DNA of 64,000 bases, from NCBI RefSeq assembly GCF_016031625.1, contig NZ_JACCHP010000026.1:162540-226539 (forward strand), written 5' to 3'. The translations under genes were made by a program, and so were the position numbers. Origin of the DNA: Bradyrhizobium agreste (GTDB taxonomy: Bacteria > Pseudomonadota > Alphaproteobacteria > Rhizobiales > Xanthobacteraceae). This document shows, piece by piece, positions 36,214 to 44,942 of the stretch (the first letter of the stretch is position 1; the number at the start of each line of letters is the position of its first letter). The notes under the pieces were generated by a model. The model was given only the letters and a program-made list of their open reading frames with translations. It was not told where the DNA came from and searched no databases.

Positions 36214-37080
36214 ATGAGAATTATACTTCTGGGACCGCCGGGGTCGGGCAAGGGGACTCAGGCCCAGCTCTTGGTGCAGCGCTATGGCATCGTCCAGCTC
36301 TCGACTGGCGAGATGCTGCGTGCCGCGGTTGCGGCCGGCACCCCGGTCGGGTTGAAGGCCAAGGAGATCATGGCCAGCGGCGGTCTCGTGCCCGATGACG
36401 TCGTGGTGGGAATCATCTCCGACCGCATCGACCAGCCGGACGCCAAGAACGGTTTCATCCTCGACGGTTTCCCGCGCACCGTGCCGCAGGCCGAGGCGCT
36501 GGACGAGTTGCTCAAGCGCAAGCATCTCAAGCTCGATGCCGTGATCGAGCTCCGCGTCAACGAGAGCGCGCTCTTGAGCCGCGTCGAGACCCGCGTCGCC
36601 CAGATGCGGGAGCGCGGCGAGGAGGTCCGGCTCGACGACACCCCGGAGGTCCTGACCAAGCGCCTGGCCAGCTATCGCAGCCAGACGGAACCGCTGATTC
36701 ACTACTATTCCGAGCGGCGGAAGCTATCGACCATCGATGGCATGATGGCCATCGACGAGGTCACCCGCGCCATCCACCGCCAGCTCCTGGCTTTGGGGGC
36801 GGTCGAGCCCAAGACGCATGCCCGGAGCGCCGCCAAGGCGGCGCCGGCCAAGAAGGCCAAGGCGGGAAAGAAATTGGCCAAAACGCCCCCAAAGGCGGCT
36901 AAAAAGCCTGCCAAATCAGCCAAAACCGCCAAAAAGGCGACCAAGAAAGCTGCGAAGGGCGCCAAGAAACCCACCAAGAAGACCGCCAAAAAAGCAGCCC
37001 AAAAGACCGCCAAGAAGGCCCTCAAAAAGGGTGCCAAAAAGGCCGCAAAAAAGGTCACGAAAAAGCGAACCAAACGCTAG
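36214..37080 (+). CDS. adk: adenylate kinase with long lysine/alanine-rich C-terminal tail
   Basis: 288 residues from ATG 36214 (MRIILLGPPGSGKGTQ). It catalyses ATP + AMP = 2 ADP. The kinase part (about 1-196) has Walker A GPPGSGKGTQ at 7-16, the AMP-binding TGEMLRAAVAAGTP region and FPRTVPQAEAL. The mobile LID insertion is absent, giving the short alphaproteobacterial type. The last 92 residues (197-288) are almost only Lys and Ala with some Pro/Thr, histone H1-like. That segment uses AAA lysine codons much more than neighbouring genes. An upstream in-frame start at 36145 is less likely. Confidence 0.95.
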   Translation: MRIILLGPPGSGKGTQAQLLVQRYGIVQLSTGEMLRAAVAAGTPVGLKAKEIMASGGLVPDDVVVGIISDRIDQPDAKNGFILDGFPRTVPQAEALDELLKRKHLKLDAVIELRVNESALLSRVETRVAQMRERGEEVRLDDTPEVLTKRLASYRSQTEPLIHYYSERRKLSTIDGMMAIDEVTRAIHRQLLALGAVEPKTHARSAAKAAPAKKAKAGKKLAKTPPKAAKKPAKSAKTAKKATKKAAKGAKKPTKKTAKKAAQKTAKKALKKGAKKAAKKVTKKRTKR

Positions 37081-37086
37081 CAGCGG

Positions 37087-37115
37087 TTGACGAAAGCCCC
37101 CGGAATCCCCTAATA
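37087..37115 (+). promoter_or_regulatory. candidate promoter of the alpha operon (rpsM-rpsK-rpoA-rplQ)
   Basis: TTGACG (37087-37092), a 17-base spacer and CTAATA (37110-37115), or TAATAA at 18 bases, lie directly after adk and about 150 bases before rpsM. The spacing and -35 fit a housekeeping promoter. Confidence 0.5.
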
Positions 37116-37267
37116 AGCCCCGCATCCAAGTCGGATAGTTTCAGACGATGCCGGGCCCCAGGAAGACCGGGGGTGGGCGTCGTGTTCGCGTTTGTGAACA
37201 CCTGCCCGAGAAAGCAAGCACTTAAAGCCCGATTCCTGACGAGGGATCGGCAACAGGAGAGAAGGCC

Positions 37268-37636
37268 GTGGCCCGTATTGCCGGCGTGAACATTCCCACC
37301 AACAAGCGCGTGCTGATCGCGCTTCAGTACATCCATGGCATCGGCCCGAAGATCGCCGGTGACATCATGGAGAAGGTGAAGATCCCCGAGGACCGTCGCG
37401 TCAATCAGCTGAGCGACGCCGAAGTGCTCCAGATCCGCGAAGTCATCGACCGCGACTATCTCGTCGAGGGCGACCTGCGTCGTGAGGTCGGCATCAACAT
37501 CAAGCGTCTGATGGACCTCGGCTGCTATCGCGGCCTGCGTCATCGTCGCGGTCTGCCGGTGCGCGGTCAGCGGACCCACACCAATGCGCGCACGCGCAAG
37601 GGCCCGGCCAAGGCCATCGCCGGCAAGAAGAAGTAA
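37268..37636 (+). CDS. rpsM: 30S ribosomal protein S13
   Basis: 122 residues from GTG 37268, the family start (ARIAGVNIPTNKRV after the initiator). S13 in the 30S head contacts P-site tRNA and forms bridges with L5 and L31. The C-terminal RGLPVRGQRTHTNARTRKGP reaches the decoding region. Followed by palindromic repeat copy 2. Confidence 0.98.
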   Translation: MARIAGVNIPTNKRVLIALQYIHGIGPKIAGDIMEKVKIPEDRRVNQLSDAEVLQIREVIDRDYLVEGDLRREVGINIKRLMDLGCYRGLRHRRGLPVRGQRTHTNARTRKGPAKAIAGKKK

Positions 37637-37639
37637 ACT

Positions 37640-37711
37640 GGCGAATTGGAAGTGGCGAGTGGCGAGTAGGGGGCTTCCCTATTCGCCATTCGCTACTCGC
37701 TATTCGCTTCC
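37640..37711. repeat. heptamer-based palindromic repeat, copy 2 (rpsM-rpsK gap)
   Basis: GGCGAGTGGCGAGTAGGG (37654-37671) pairs over 18 positions with CCCTATTCGCCATTCGCT (37677-37694); all three deviations from perfect complementarity are G.U pairs, so the RNA would form a continuous 18-bp hairpin with a 5-base loop. The right side continues with further 7-base units (ACTCGCTATTCGC). Confidence 0.85.
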
Positions 37712-37767
37712 ATAGGTGTAGCCGCTGGCATTACGGCGGCGTTTGAGATCTTCAGGAAAGGGACTCA

Positions 37768-38157
37768 ATGGGCAAGGAAGCCACCCGCGTTCGTCGTCGT
37801 GAGCGCAAGAACATCGCCTCCGGCGTCGCGCATGTGAACTCGTCGTTCAACAACACGACCATCACCATCACCGACGCGCAGGGCAACACGATCGCCTGGT
37901 CTTCGGCCGGCACGATGGGCTTCAAGGGCTCGCGCAAGTCGACCCCGTACGCCGCGCAGGTCGCCGCCGAGGACGTGTCGAAGAAGGCGCAGGAGCACGG
38001 CATGCGCACGCTGGAAGTCGAGGTCGCCGGTCCCGGTTCGGGCCGCGAATCGGCGCTCCGCGCGCTCCAGGCCGCCGGCTTCACCGTCACCTCGATCCGC
38101 GACGTGACCACGATCCCGCACAACGGTTGCCGTCCCCGCAAGCGCCGGCGCGTTTGA
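37768..38157 (+). CDS. rpsK: 30S ribosomal protein S11
   Basis: 129 residues. S11 lines the platform where the Shine-Dalgarno helix forms. The ITDAQGNTIAWSSAGTMGFK block and the C-terminal PHNGCRPRKRRRV are canonical. It lies between the copy-2 repeat and rpoA. Confidence 0.99.
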   Translation: MGKEATRVRRRERKNIASGVAHVNSSFNNTTITITDAQGNTIAWSSAGTMGFKGSRKSTPYAAQVAAEDVSKKAQEHGMRTLEVEVAGPGSGRESALRALQAAGFTVTSIRDVTTIPHNGCRPRKRRRV

Positions 38158-38271
38158 TTTTGACGAGCTGCGGGCGCGTCGGCGCCCGCAGTGACTTTGC
38201 AAGAAGCCGCAGGCAGGATCTGCGGCCTTTCTCCAACGCCAGTATTTGCACCGTCAAATTGACTGGCCTGT

Positions 38272-39303
38272 ATGGGTGAAACAGTGACGATCCAGAAAAA
38301 TTGGCAAGAACTGATTCGACCGAACAAGCTCCAGGTCACGCCCGGCAGCGATTCCTCGCGTTTCGCGACCATCGTCGCCGAGCCGCTCGAGCGTGGCTTC
38401 GGCCAGACCCTCGGCAATGCGCTGCGCCGCATCCTGCTCTCCTCGCTCCAGGGCGCGGCGGTGCAATCGGTGCACATCGACGGCGTGCTGCACGAGTTCT
38501 CCTCGATCGCGGGCGTCCGTGAGGACGTCACCGACATCGTGCTGAACATCAAGGACATCTCGATCAAGATGCAGGGCGAAGGCCCCAAGCGCATGGTCGT
38601 GAAGAAGCAGGGCCCGGGCGTCGTCACCGCCGGCGACATCCAGACCGTCGGCGATGTGGTCGTGCTCAATCCCGATCTGCAGATCTGCACGCTCGACGAG
38701 GGCGCCGAGATCCGCATGGAGTTCACGGTCTCGACCGGCAAGGGCTACGTGCCCGCCGAGCGCAACCGTCCCGAGGACGCGCCGATCGGCCTGATCCCGG
38801 TCGACAGCCTGTACTCGCCGGTCCGCAAGGTCTCGTACAAGGTCGAGAACACCCGCGAGGGCCAGATCCTCGACTACGACAAGCTGACCATGACGATCGA
38901 GACCAACGGCGCGATCACGCCGGATGACTCGGTGGCCTACGCCGCCCGCATCCTGCAGGACCAGCTCAACGTGTTCGTCAACTTCGAAGAGCCGCGCAAG
39001 GAAGTCGCCCAGGAGATCATCCCGGACCTCGCCTTCAACCCGGCCTTCCTCAAGAAGGTGGACGAGCTCGAGCTGTCGGTGCGTTCGGCCAACTGTCTGA
39101 AGAACGACAACATCGTCTACATCGGCGACCTCGTGCAGAAGAGCGAGGCGGAAATGCTCCGCACCCCGAACTTCGGCCGCAAGTCGCTGAACGAGATCAA
39201 GGAAGTGCTGGCCCAGATGGGTCTGCACCTCGGCATGGAAGTGCCGGGCTGGCCGCCGGAGAACATCGACGAGCTCGCCAAGCGCTTCGAGGATCATTAC
39301 TGA
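38272..39303 (+). CDS. rpoA: DNA-directed RNA polymerase subunit alpha
   Basis: 343 residues. The N-terminal domain (about 1-235) dimerises to nucleate core assembly, with EPLERGFGQTLGNALRRILL at about 37-56. The C-terminal domain (about 255-325) binds UP elements and activators, with ELSVRSANCLKNDNI and NFGRKSLNEIKEVLAQMGL. ATG 38272 begins MGETVTIQKNWQELI; a GTG at 38284 is an alternative. Third gene of the alpha operon. Confidence 0.99.
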   Translation: MGETVTIQKNWQELIRPNKLQVTPGSDSSRFATIVAEPLERGFGQTLGNALRRILLSSLQGAAVQSVHIDGVLHEFSSIAGVREDVTDIVLNIKDISIKMQGEGPKRMVVKKQGPGVVTAGDIQTVGDVVVLNPDLQICTLDEGAEIRMEFTVSTGKGYVPAERNRPEDAPIGLIPVDSLYSPVRKVSYKVENTREGQILDYDKLTMTIETNGAITPDDSVAYAARILQDQLNVFVNFEEPRKEVAQEIIPDLAFNPAFLKKVDELELSVRSANCLKNDNIVYIGDLVQKSEAEMLRTPNFGRKSLNEIKEVLAQMGLHLGMEVPGWPPENIDELAKRFEDHY

Positions 39304-39370
39304 GCGAATGGCGAGTCGGGAGTGGCGAATAGGGGAAGAACTATTCGCTACTCACCATTCGCCAATCGCA
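39304..39370. repeat. heptamer-based palindromic repeat, copy 3 (rpoA-rplQ gap)
   Basis: GAGTGGCGAATAG (39320-39332) pairs with CTATTCGCTACTC (39341-39353) with one G.U pair and loop GGGAAGAA. Outer arms (39304-39319 and 39355-39370) are partly complementary. Same core as copies 1 and 2. Confidence 0.85.
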
Positions 39371-39448
39371 ACCTAGGGCGAACGCAGGAAGCCCACCTGA
39401 AAACCAGTCGCTGAACCACCGCGACACAATCGAAGAAGGACTACACAC

Positions 39449-39865
39449 ATGCGTCACGGCAAGGTTCATCGGAAGCTCAACCGCACGGCCGAGCACCGCA
39501 AGGCGATGTTCGCCAACATGGCGGCCGCTCTGATCAAGCACGAGCAGATCGTCACCACGCTGCCCAAGGCCAAGGAGCTTCGCCCGATCGTCGAGAAGCT
39601 CGTCACCCTCGGCAAGAAGGGCGGCCTGTCGCTGCGCCGTCAGGCCATCGCCGAGCTGCGCGACGTCGACATGGTCAAGAAGCTGTTCGATACGCTGGCG
39701 ACCCGCTACAAGGACCGCCAGGGCGGCTACACCCGCATCATCAAGGCCGGCTTCCGCTACGGCGACAACGCCGCGATGGCCGTGATCGAGTTCGTCGATC
39801 GCGACGTCGACGCCAAGGGCCAGGACTCCGGCCCGGTGCAGGAGAAGGAAGCTGAGGCGGCGTAA
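39449..39865 (+). CDS. rplQ: 50S ribosomal protein L17
   Basis: 138 residues. L17 lies near the tunnel exit. The MRHGKVHRKLNRTAEHRKAM start and the TRIIKAGFRYGDNAAMAVIE block are typical; an acidic tail follows residue 125. Last gene of the alpha operon, directly followed by a strong terminator. Confidence 0.99.
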   Translation: MRHGKVHRKLNRTAEHRKAMFANMAAALIKHEQIVTTLPKAKELRPIVEKLVTLGKKGGLSLRRQAIAELRDVDMVKKLFDTLATRYKDRQGGYTRIIKAGFRYGDNAAMAVIEFVDRDVDAKGQDSGPVQEKEAEAA

Positions 39866-39886
39866 GCCGGACCGGCATGACGTTTC

Positions 39887-39915
39887 AAAAGCGGCGCCTT
39901 CGGCGCCGCTTTTTT
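39887..39915 (+). terminator. intrinsic terminator of the ribosomal protein cluster
   Basis: GCGGCGCC (39891-39898), loop TTC and GGCGCCGC (39902-39909) followed by TTTTTT, with AAAA on the 5' side. A classic Rho-independent terminator 22 bases after the rplQ stop. Confidence 0.93.
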
Positions 39916-40108
39916 GTTGCGTAGGCCGCGGATTGCGTGGAGCGCAAACCGCTCAGCATAACCCACATGCTTCTGCAATCGCGAGATGGTGTGCTGGGCC
40001 ACGCCTTCGGCTGACCCGCGAGCACCTTGCCACTCACGCGTGAGTGAGCGCCGATTGCACTCCATCGAGCGCGCCCGATATCTCCATGCACATCCATGGA
40101 GATATCGC

Positions 40109-40897
40109 ATGAAGATCGACCTTTCCGGAAAGACCGCCCTCGTGACCGGCTCGACCGCCGGCATCGGCCACGCCACCGCCAAGGGCCTCGCCGCCTCCGG
40201 CGCCAGCGTCGTCATCAACGGCCGCGGCCAGGACAAGGTCGATGCGGCGGTACGCAAGCTGGAAGGGACAGGCGCCAAGGTCCGCGGGATCGCGGCCGAC
40301 GTCTCGACCGCGGCAGGCTGCAAGTCACTCGTTGCGGCGCTGCCCGAGGTCGACATCCTCATCAACAATGCCGGCATCTTCGAGCCCAAGGATTTCTTCG
40401 ACATTCCGGACGAGGACTGGAGCCGCTTCTTCGAGGTCAATGTGATGAGCGGGGTGCGGCTCTCACGCGCGTACATGAAGGGCATGCTCGCACGCAATTG
40501 GGGCCGCATCGTCTTCATCTCCTCGGAATCCGGGCTCAACATTCCCGTCGAGATGATCCATTACGGCATGACCAAGACGGCCCAGCTGTCCGTCGCGCGC
40601 GGCTTGGCGCAGCTCACCGCTGGCACCGGCGTCACCGTCAATTCCGTGCTGCCGGGCCCGACCATGTCGGAAGGCGTCGAGACGTTCGTCAAGGATCTCG
40701 CCAGGCAAAATGGCCAGTCCGTGGACGAGGCCGCGGCCAATTTCGTCAGGCAGCATCGCCCGAGCTCGCTGCTGCAGCGCTTCGCCAGCGTCCACGAGAT
40801 CGCCAACATGGTGGTCTATGTCGCCTCGAAGGAGGCATCCGCCACCAACGGCGCAGCCCTGCGCGCGGAAGGCGGCATCGTCAACACGATCGCCTGA
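40109..40897 (+). CDS. SDR family oxidoreductase
   Basis: 262 residues from ATG 40109. A classical short-chain dehydrogenase/reductase using NAD(P)H. The cofactor motif TGSTAGIG is at 13-20, NNAG follows near residue 90, and the catalytic Tyr-x3-Lys is YGMTK at 152-156 with the Ser in the SSES segment upstream. The substrate is unknown. Upstream in-frame sequence to 39986 lacks a ribosome binding site. A DUF1330 gene follows after about 10 bases, probably co-transcribed. Confidence 0.9.
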   Translation: MKIDLSGKTALVTGSTAGIGHATAKGLAASGASVVINGRGQDKVDAAVRKLEGTGAKVRGIAADVSTAAGCKSLVAALPEVDILINNAGIFEPKDFFDIPDEDWSRFFEVNVMSGVRLSRAYMKGMLARNWGRIVFISSESGLNIPVEMIHYGMTKTAQLSVARGLAQLTAGTGVTVNSVLPGPTMSEGVETFVKDLARQNGQSVDEAAANFVRQHRPSSLLQRFASVHEIANMVVYVASKEASATNGAALRAEGGIVNTIA

Positions 40898-40907
40898 GGC
40901 GATGCGC

Positions 40908-41204
40908 ATGGCGGCCTATGTGATCTCCGAGGTCGAGGCGCGCGATCCCGCTGCGTTCGAGGCCTATCGCGCCTTGGCCGCCAAGACGATCGCGCAGTAC
41001 GGCGGCCGTTATCTCGTCCGCGGCGGCCAGGCCGAGCTGCTGGAGGGCGGTCCAGCACCGAAGGCCATCGTCATCGTGGAGTTCCCGACGATGGCGCAGC
41101 TCAAGGAGTGGTACGCCTCGGCCGAGTATGCTGAGGCCCTGGAGCTGCGCGCGAGCGCGCTGCAGCGCAGGCTGCTGTTTGTCGAAGGCGTATTGACGCC
41201 GTAG
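40908..41204 (+). CDS. DUF1330 domain-containing protein
   Basis: 98 residues from ATG 40908, which has GAGG about 9 bases upstream; ATG 40902 would add two residues. The pattern AAYVISEVEARDPAAFEAYR, then RYLVRGGQAELLEG and IVEFPTMAQLKEWYASAEY, is the DUF1330 dimeric alpha/beta barrel family. No reaction is established for most members. It sits directly downstream of the SDR gene. Confidence 0.85.
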   Translation: MAAYVISEVEARDPAAFEAYRALAAKTIAQYGGRYLVRGGQAELLEGGPAPKAIVIVEFPTMAQLKEWYASAEYAEALELRASALQRRLLFVEGVLTP

Positions 41205-41212
41205 ACGGCCGG

Positions 41213-42190
41213 CTACTCGTCTTTGATTCCTGCTTTCTGCGCGATGTCCTTCATCTCGGCCGTCTCTTTGGTCACCGCACCGGCCCAGTCGTCGAAGCGT
41301 GCGAAGCCGGGCTCGAAGCCGACTTTGACGAAGCGCTCCGCGACGGAGGGGTTGTTGATGATCTCCTCCAGCGTCGCCGTGAGCTTGTCGCGAACCGGTG
41401 GCGGCAGCCCCTTGGGCGCGACCACCGCGCCCCATGACGAGAAGTCGATGGCGGGATAGCCGAGCTCAGCCAATGTCGGTGCGTCGGGCAGGAATGGTGT
41501 GCGCTGGCTCGAGAACACCGCCATCACCTTGACGGCGCCGGCCTCGATCTGCGGCTTCACGGCGATCATGGTGTCGACATGGTACTGAATGTGCTTGCCG
41601 ATGAGATCGTTCATCGCCGGCGCGCTGCCCTTGTAGGGCAGGTGGACCATCTTGATTCCGGCGTTCGACTTGAACAACTCGCCGGCGAAATGCGACACCG
41701 TCGCGACGCCGAAGGAGGCCAGCGACAGCTTGTCCGGATTGGCCTTTGCCTCCGCGACCAGTGCCGGCAGATCCTTGACCGGATTGTCCTTGTAGGTGAC
41801 CAGCGCCAGGGTGATCTTGCCGACCCGACCGAGCGGCTCGAAATCCTTGGCCGCGTCATAAGGAACGCTCTCCTTCACGGCGGCCGGCAAGGTGAAGCTT
41901 GAGTTCGAGCTGAAGAACAGAGTGTATCCGTCGGGCGCCGCGCGTGCGACCTCCTTGGCCGCGATCGTGGTGCCCCCGCCGGGACGGTTCATGATGATGA
42001 CGGGCTTGCCGAGTCGCGCTTCGAGCTCGCCGCCGATGATGCGGGCCACCACGTCGGAGGCTCCGCCCGGCGGGAACGGGACGATCAATTGCAGGGATCT
42101 CTCGGGATAGGTCGATTGCGCGGTTGCGAGCGCGTTGACACTGATCGAGCCGATTGCGGCGAGCGCCAGCGTCAGGAATGTTGTTTTCAT
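41213..42190 (-). CDS. TctC/Bug-family tripartite tricarboxylate transporter substrate-binding protein
   Basis: 325 residues with an N-terminal signal peptide (about 1-24, cleavage near ALATAQS). The fold-typical blocks are YPERSLQLIVPFPPGGASDV (about 28-47) and the ligand loop around HLPYKGSAPAMNDLIGKHI. These periplasmic proteins bind carboxylates or other small ligands for TctAB permeases or sensors. No tctA/tctB lies nearby, so this is an orphan binding protein. It follows the amidase gene by 26 bases on the same strand and is probably in one operon with it. Confidence 0.9.
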   Translation of the reverse strand: MKTTFLTLALAAIGSISVNALATAQSTYPERSLQLIVPFPPGGASDVVARIIGGELEARLGKPVIIMNRPGGGTTIAAKEVARAAPDGYTLFFSSNSSFTLPAAVKESVPYDAAKDFEPLGRVGKITLALVTYKDNPVKDLPALVAEAKANPDKLSLASFGVATVSHFAGELFKSNAGIKMVHLPYKGSAPAMNDLIGKHIQYHVDTMIAVKPQIEAGAVKVMAVFSSQRTPFLPDAPTLAELGYPAIDFSSWGAVVAPKGLPPPVRDKLTATLEEIINNPSVAERFVKVGFEPGFARFDDWAGAVTKETAEMKDIAQKAGIKDE

Positions 42191-42216
42191 CGTGTCGTTT
42201 TTCCGCAGGTGACGTT

Positions 42217-43713
42217 TCAATCGAAGGCGAGAAATCCCGGCTTGTCCGCAATCGGCGGCTGCCTGGCAAGCCACGCAATGTCGGGAACAGGGCGGGCGGT
42301 ATCCGGATTGGTGGCGAGTACCGCCTCGATTTCGCGCGCGGCCGCGAGCGTGGCGAGATCGCCGCCGCGCGGGCCGATCACCTGGATGCCGAACGGCAGG
42401 CCGGCGTCGTCGCGTCCGGCCGGGATTGCGACGGTGGGATGGCCGACATTGGTGACAGCATAGGCGAGCGCGAGCCAGTGGAAGTAGCTCCTGGTTGGCC
42501 GGCCGTCGATCTCGGCTGGATAGAGCTCCGACCATGGCCGCGGGCTGATCGTGACCGCGGGCGCGACAATAAAATCGTGATCCGCGAAGAAGGTCTGCCA
42601 GCGCCGGTAAAGTTCGGTCTGCATCGAAAGCGCACGCGCCACGTCGGCAGCGGAATAGCCAAGCCCCTCCGCAACGTTGTCGCGAACGTTGGGCCCGACC
42701 TTGTCCGGAAACTTCTCCACGAGCTCGCGGTGGCGGCCGAGAAATGCGACGGCGCGCAGGATGCTGAACACCTCGTCCGCGCCGGTGCAATCAGGATGAG
42801 CCCATTCGACCCTGCGAAATACCGTTTCGAACGAATTGAGCTTCTGTCTGAAGGCGCGGGCGACCGCCCCCTCGGTTGGCGCAAAGCCGAAATCGCTGGT
42901 TGCAGCAATGCGGAGCGCGGAGAGATCGACGCGCGGTGGATTGCGATAGAGCGCCGGCGAAGGCGCACCGCCGGCATGAAGGATCGCCGACAACGGATCG
43001 CGGGCGTCACGATCCAGCATGCAGGACAGCATCAGGCAAACGTCCGACACGGTTCTCGCCATCGGCCCGAGCTGCGAGATCTGCAGCCAGGCCATGTTGC
43101 GGCTGTTGCTGGCGATCAGTCCGGGAGAGGGCCGGAAGCCGACCACGCCGCAAAAGGATGCCGGATTCCTCACCGAGCCGCCGGTATCGGATCCGGTCGC
43201 GAGCGGCACCATGCCAGTGGCGAGTGCGACCGCCGATCCCCCCGACGAACCGGCGGCGGATCGATTGGGATCGAAGGGATTGCCGGTCGCGCCATACACG
43301 GCGTTGCGCGTGTTGCCGCCGGCGCCCCATTCCGGCACGTTCGTCTTGCCAATGACGATCGCGCCCTCGCGCTTGAGCATCGCGACGATGGCCTCGTCCT
43401 GCCTGGCGACGTTGTCCGCGAACAGCACGCTGCCGAAGCTGGTCGGCAATCCTTCCGCGTCGATCAGGTCTTTGACACCGAGCGGCAGCCCATGCACGGC
43501 GCCGAGGGTTTCACCGCGCATCACGGCGACCTCGCGCTCGCGCGCGGTCTTGCGCGCCGTTTCGAACGAGCGCGCAACGACGGCGTTGACCGCCGGATCG
43601 ACCGCTTCGATGCGGCGGATGCAGCTATCCGTCAGCTCGACCGGGGATAGCTTGCGTTGGCCAATCAGCGCGCGTGCCGCGACCGCCGACAGGTCGCATG
43701 GTTCGGACATCAT
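42217..43713 (-). CDS. amidase (amidase signature family)
   Basis: 498 residues from ATG 43713; TTG 43716 and ATG 43710 are alternatives. Amidase-signature enzymes hydrolyse amides with a Ser-cisSer-Lys triad: Lys in GVKDLIDAEG (about 81), cis-Ser in the AAGSSGGSA stretch (about 157) and nucleophilic Ser in GSDTGGSVR (about 180). It is not clearly GatA, since gatB/gatC are absent nearby. Co-directional with the TctC-type protein, so an amide or carboxylate uptake-and-hydrolysis role is plausible. Confidence 0.9.
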   Translation of the reverse strand: MMSEPCDLSAVAARALIGQRKLSPVELTDSCIRRIEAVDPAVNAVVARSFETARKTAREREVAVMRGETLGAVHGLPLGVKDLIDAEGLPTSFGSVLFADNVARQDEAIVAMLKREGAIVIGKTNVPEWGAGGNTRNAVYGATGNPFDPNRSAAGSSGGSAVALATGMVPLATGSDTGGSVRNPASFCGVVGFRPSPGLIASNSRNMAWLQISQLGPMARTVSDVCLMLSCMLDRDARDPLSAILHAGGAPSPALYRNPPRVDLSALRIAATSDFGFAPTEGAVARAFRQKLNSFETVFRRVEWAHPDCTGADEVFSILRAVAFLGRHRELVEKFPDKVGPNVRDNVAEGLGYSAADVARALSMQTELYRRWQTFFADHDFIVAPAVTISPRPWSELYPAEIDGRPTRSYFHWLALAYAVTNVGHPTVAIPAGRDDAGLPFGIQVIGPRGGDLATLAAAREIEAVLATNPDTARPVPDIAWLARQPPIADKPGFLAFD

Positions 43714-43806
43714 CAATCTGCTTGTTGCTGGTCCCGGTGGGCGGGGTCGGTCCTCTTTTCCCGGACCGCAGACGCACGATGCCTCAATCCAGGCGGAGTG
43801 CCAAGC

Positions 43807-44820
43807 CTACCACCCCTCCAGCACGATCTTGCCGCGCGATTTGCCGCTCTCCAGCAGCGCGTGCGCGCGCTTGAGGTTGGCGGCGTTGATCGTGCCGAAG
43901 GTCTGGTCGAGCGTGGTGCGCAACACGCCCTTGTCGATGAGGTCGGCCACATCATTGAGCAAATGATGCTGCGCGATCATGTCAGGCGTCTGGAACGAGG
44001 AGCGCGTGAACATCGATTCCCAGTGCACCGAGATGGCCTTGCCTTTGAACGCGCTCATGGTGAACTCGGGCGGATCGTCGATCAGGCCGAACTTGCCTTG
44101 CGGGGCCATGAACTCCGCGATCGCCTTGTAGTGCTGGTCGGTGAAGGTCAGGCTCGCGACCAGCGCGACCGGCGGCAGCTTCAATTTCTCGATCTGCTCC
44201 TTCATCGGTTTGCCATGGTCGATCACCGCATGCGCGCCGAGGTCGAGGCACCATTTTTGCGACTCCGGCCGCGTGGCGGTGGCAAGCACCGTCAGGCCGG
44301 TGAGGCGCCGGGCGAGCTGGATCAGGATCGAGCCGACGCCGCCGGCGCCGCCCGTGATCAAGAGGGTGCGCGGATCGACGCTCTTGCCCGGCACCGCGCC
44401 GAGCCGGTCGAACAGCAATTCCCAGGCGGTGATGGAGGTGAGGGGAAGAGCGGCGGCTTGCGCGAACGATAGGCTCTTCGGTTTGTTGCCGACGATGCGC
44501 TCGTCGACCAGGTGGAATTCGGCATTGGTGCCCTGACGCAGGATCGAGCCGGCGTAGAACACTTCGTCGCCCGGCTTGAACAGAGTGACCTCGGTCCCGA
44601 CCGCATCCACCACGCCGGCCGCGTCATAGCCGAGGATCTTGGTCTCGCCCTCGGGCGGAGCGGCGCGCTTGCGCACCTTATAGTCGACCGGGTTCGCGGA
44701 GATCGCTTTTACCGCGACGCGGATGTCGCGTCCTTTGGGTTCGGGTTTAGCGGTCTCGAAATCGAACAGTGAATTCGCGTCTTCGATCGGAAGCGATTTC
44801 TTGTAGCCGACGGCTTTCAT
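43807..44820 (-). CDS. zinc-binding-type alcohol dehydrogenase / quinone oxidoreductase family protein
   Basis: 337 residues from ATG 44820 with GGAGACAC upstream. A medium-chain reductase: GroES-like N-terminal domain with AISANPVDYKVRKR (about 40-53) and GYDAAGVVDAVG, and a Rossmann domain with TGGAGGVGSI (about 156-165). The usual zinc ligands are missing, which fits the QOR/ZADH branch that reduces quinones or enones with NADPH. It is divergent from an HxlR regulator 122 bases away, which probably controls it. Confidence 0.9.
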   Translation of the reverse strand: MKAVGYKKSLPIEDANSLFDFETAKPEPKGRDIRVAVKAISANPVDYKVRKRAAPPEGETKILGYDAAGVVDAVGTEVTLFKPGDEVFYAGSILRQGTNAEFHLVDERIVGNKPKSLSFAQAAALPLTSITAWELLFDRLGAVPGKSVDPRTLLITGGAGGVGSILIQLARRLTGLTVLATATRPESQKWCLDLGAHAVIDHGKPMKEQIEKLKLPPVALVASLTFTDQHYKAIAEFMAPQGKFGLIDDPPEFTMSAFKGKAISVHWESMFTRSSFQTPDMIAQHHLLNDVADLIDKGVLRTTLDQTFGTINAANLKRAHALLESGKSRGKIVLEGW

Positions 44821-44887
44821 GGCGTGTCTCCATCAGATGGCTTTGTTCGCCCGCTGTCCTAACTGTCGCTCTGGCTCCGATTTGGCA

Positions 44888-44927
44888 AGTACTGTAAATT
44901 CGGGGATATAGTCCCTGTTTGGATACT
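44888..44927. promoter_or_regulatory. imperfect dyad, candidate HxlR operator
   Basis: The segment from AGTACTGTAAATTC through GGGGATATAGTCCC to GGATACT reads similarly on both strands (AGTA ends, internal AAA and GGG..TATA). It lies between the divergent alcohol dehydrogenase and HxlR genes and overlaps the likely promoter region. HxlR-family regulators bind such dyads; the assignment is inferred. Confidence 0.4.
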
Positions 44928-44942
44928 ATTGGGAAAACCCGC

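Noticed and set aside
42191..42790. In-frame extension of the TctC-type gene by 200 codons
   Set aside because: The extension overlaps the amidase gene antisense-free but in another frame, and would bury the signal peptide; ATG 42190 gives a proper signal sequence.
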